In this document: positions 49,477 through 50,265 of the stretch, piece after piece | Layout: each line of letters opens with the position of its first letter | Position numbering within the stretch: position 1 is the first letter of the stretch | NCBI GenBank assembly: GCA_030612585.1 | Contig: JAUWNP010000011.1 | Span: forward strand, 1 to 50,265 | DNA: 50,265 nt | Source of the DNA: Anaerolineae bacterium | Lineage (GTDB): Bacteria; Chloroflexota; Anaerolineae; B4-G1 | Direction: 5' to 3' | Notes under the pieces: generated by a model | Seen by the model: only the letters and a program-made list of their open reading frames with translations | Told to the model about the DNA's origin: nothing | Databases searched by the model: none | Position numbers and translations under genes: made by a program

Positions 49477-50265
49477 ATGAACACAAAGCGCGTATTGGTA
49501 CTGGTACTGGTTGTGGGCCTGTTGGCAACGGGCCTGCTGACTTCCTGTGGTCCGAAGGAGTTGGGCACGGAGGAAAACCCGATCGTCTGGGTCTTTGTCC
49601 CTTCGGGCGAGACGGATCGCGTGACGGTCGGCGCTCAGTCAGTGGTTGATCTGCTGCAAGCAGAGACCGGTCTATTCTTCGAGGTTCGCGTTGCCACCGA
49701 GTACGCCGGCGCGATCGAGGCCATGTGCGCCGACCCGGCCGAGGCACATATGTCGTCCCTGGCGACCTTTGCTGCGGTTATGGCCGCCGACCGAGGCTGC
49801 GCCGAAGTGGCAATGCTCTCCGTGCGCTTCGGCAGCCCCACCTACAACGGCCAGTTCCTCGTCCGGGCCGACAGCGGCATCACCGACATTTCCGAACTGA
49901 ACGGCAAGACCTTTTGCCGCCCCGACCCACTCTCCACCAGCGGATGGGTGATCCCCTCGATCATGCTCAAGGGCGCGGGGGTTGATCCCGACACCGGCCT
50001 GGCAGAGGTCGTGGACGCTGGCAGTCACGACGCGGTCGCCGCTGGCGTCTACGATGGCACCTGCGACGTCGGCGCCACCTACGTGGACGCCCGCACCCGC
50101 ATCGAGGAGGACTACCCAGACGTGATGGAGCAGACCGTAGTCATCGCCGTCGAGCCGGACATCCCCAACGACGGCGTCCAGTTCCAATCTGCCGTGCCTC
50201 AAGAGTTGCGCGACCAGATCGTGGCCGGGCTGCTGGCCATCGCTGCAACTGAAGAAGGCGTGGAA
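49477..50265 (+). CDS. Phosphate/phosphonate-type ABC substrate-binding lipoprotein (partial)
   Basis: The first 263 codons of a periplasmic-type binding protein; the frame is open at the window end. The N-terminus (RVLVLVLVVGLLATGLLTSC) is a lipoprotein signal with lipobox LTSC. The mature part starts ENPIVWVFVPSGETDRVTVG, with the PhnD-type patterns VATEYAGAIEAMCADPAEAH, FLVRADSGITDISELNGKTF and VIPSIMLKGAGVDPD, and DAVAAGVYDGTCDVGATYVD. PhnD-like proteins bind phosphonate, phosphite or phosphate. The AGGAGGAG site before ATG is strong. The permease and ATPase genes would lie beyond the end. Confidence 0.93.
   Translation, partial: MNTKRVLVLVLVVGLLATGLLTSCGPKELGTEENPIVWVFVPSGETDRVTVGAQSVVDLLQAETGLFFEVRVATEYAGAIEAMCADPAEAHMSSLATFAAVMAADRGCAEVAMLSVRFGSPTYNGQFLVRADSGITDISELNGKTFCRPDPLSTSGWVIPSIMLKGAGVDPDTGLAEVVDAGSHDAVAAGVYDGTCDVGATYVDARTRIEEDYPDVMEQTVVIAVEPDIPNDGVQFQSAVPQELRDQIVAGLLAIAATEEGVE

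Overview
The window looks like a chromosomal segment of an uncultured member of the Chloroflexota, probably Anaerolineae-like. The grounds are GC-rich protein-coding DNA, the gene content (a TopA with an N-terminal zinc ribbon, archaellum-type motor genes in a bacterial setting, an ADP-forming acyl-CoA synthetase, several lipoproteins), and intergenic spacers full of short degenerate repeats. The assignment is inference; no rRNA gene is present to settle it. Housekeeping genes (leuS, xseA, xseB, murJ, ffh, rpsP, khpA, rimM, dprA, topA, xerC/D, lon, folC) and three tRNA genes are interleaved with accessory cassettes.

Layout. (1) 1-10040: a surface-filament locus on the + strand: a response regulator, a receiver-ArlH/FlaH ATPase fusion, an ArlI/FlaI-type motor ATPase, an ArlJ/FlaJ-type membrane platform, an acidic two-helix membrane protein, a prepilin peptidase, then PilN-like and PilO-like proteins with unusual extracytoplasmic domains (PPC-like domains; TPR plus LysM). 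No filament subunit gene is in the window; it may lie upstream of base 1. (2) 10041-16939: tRNA-Lys, small membrane proteins, leuS with a long leader holding a terminator, xseA, a P-loop kinase-like gene, a pyruvate-kinase C-terminal-domain protein, xseB and a 56-residue membrane protein that is easy to overlook. (3) 16940-29110, mostly - strand: murJ, a hybrid histidine kinase, a CDF metal exporter, a MOT1-type molybdate/sulfate transporter, four mini-thioredoxins, an ArsM-like methyltransferase, a cysteine-motif permease and an ArsR repressor with two matching operators, then a cyclic-nucleotide-binding protein and a 5'-truncated gamma-carbonic anhydrase. (4) 29157-42690, + strand: acyl-CoA synthetase, the ffh-rpsP-khpA-rimM ribosome/SRP block, dprA, mannose-1-phosphate guanylyltransferase, two unknown genes, topA, a tyrosine recombinase, a membrane protein related to the one in the filament locus, and a methyltransferase. 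(5) 42860-50265: tRNA-His, tRNA-Arg, a Nudix hydrolase, lon-folC, and two lipoproteins, the last a phosphonate-type ABC binding protein cut by the window end.

The most notable signals are the hybrid of archaellum-type cytoplasmic motor parts with bacterial PilN/PilO-like parts, including a receiver domain fused to ArlH; a family of three 110-112 bp MITE-like elements with 12-bp terminal inverted repeats and 8-bp target duplications, one separating a Shine-Dalgarno sequence from its gene and one contributing the -35 of a tRNA promoter; intergenic repeats inserted in frame in leuS and a methyltransferase; and the duplicated ArsR operator controlling a redox/metalloid cassette. All calls come from reading the sequence; no database search was run.
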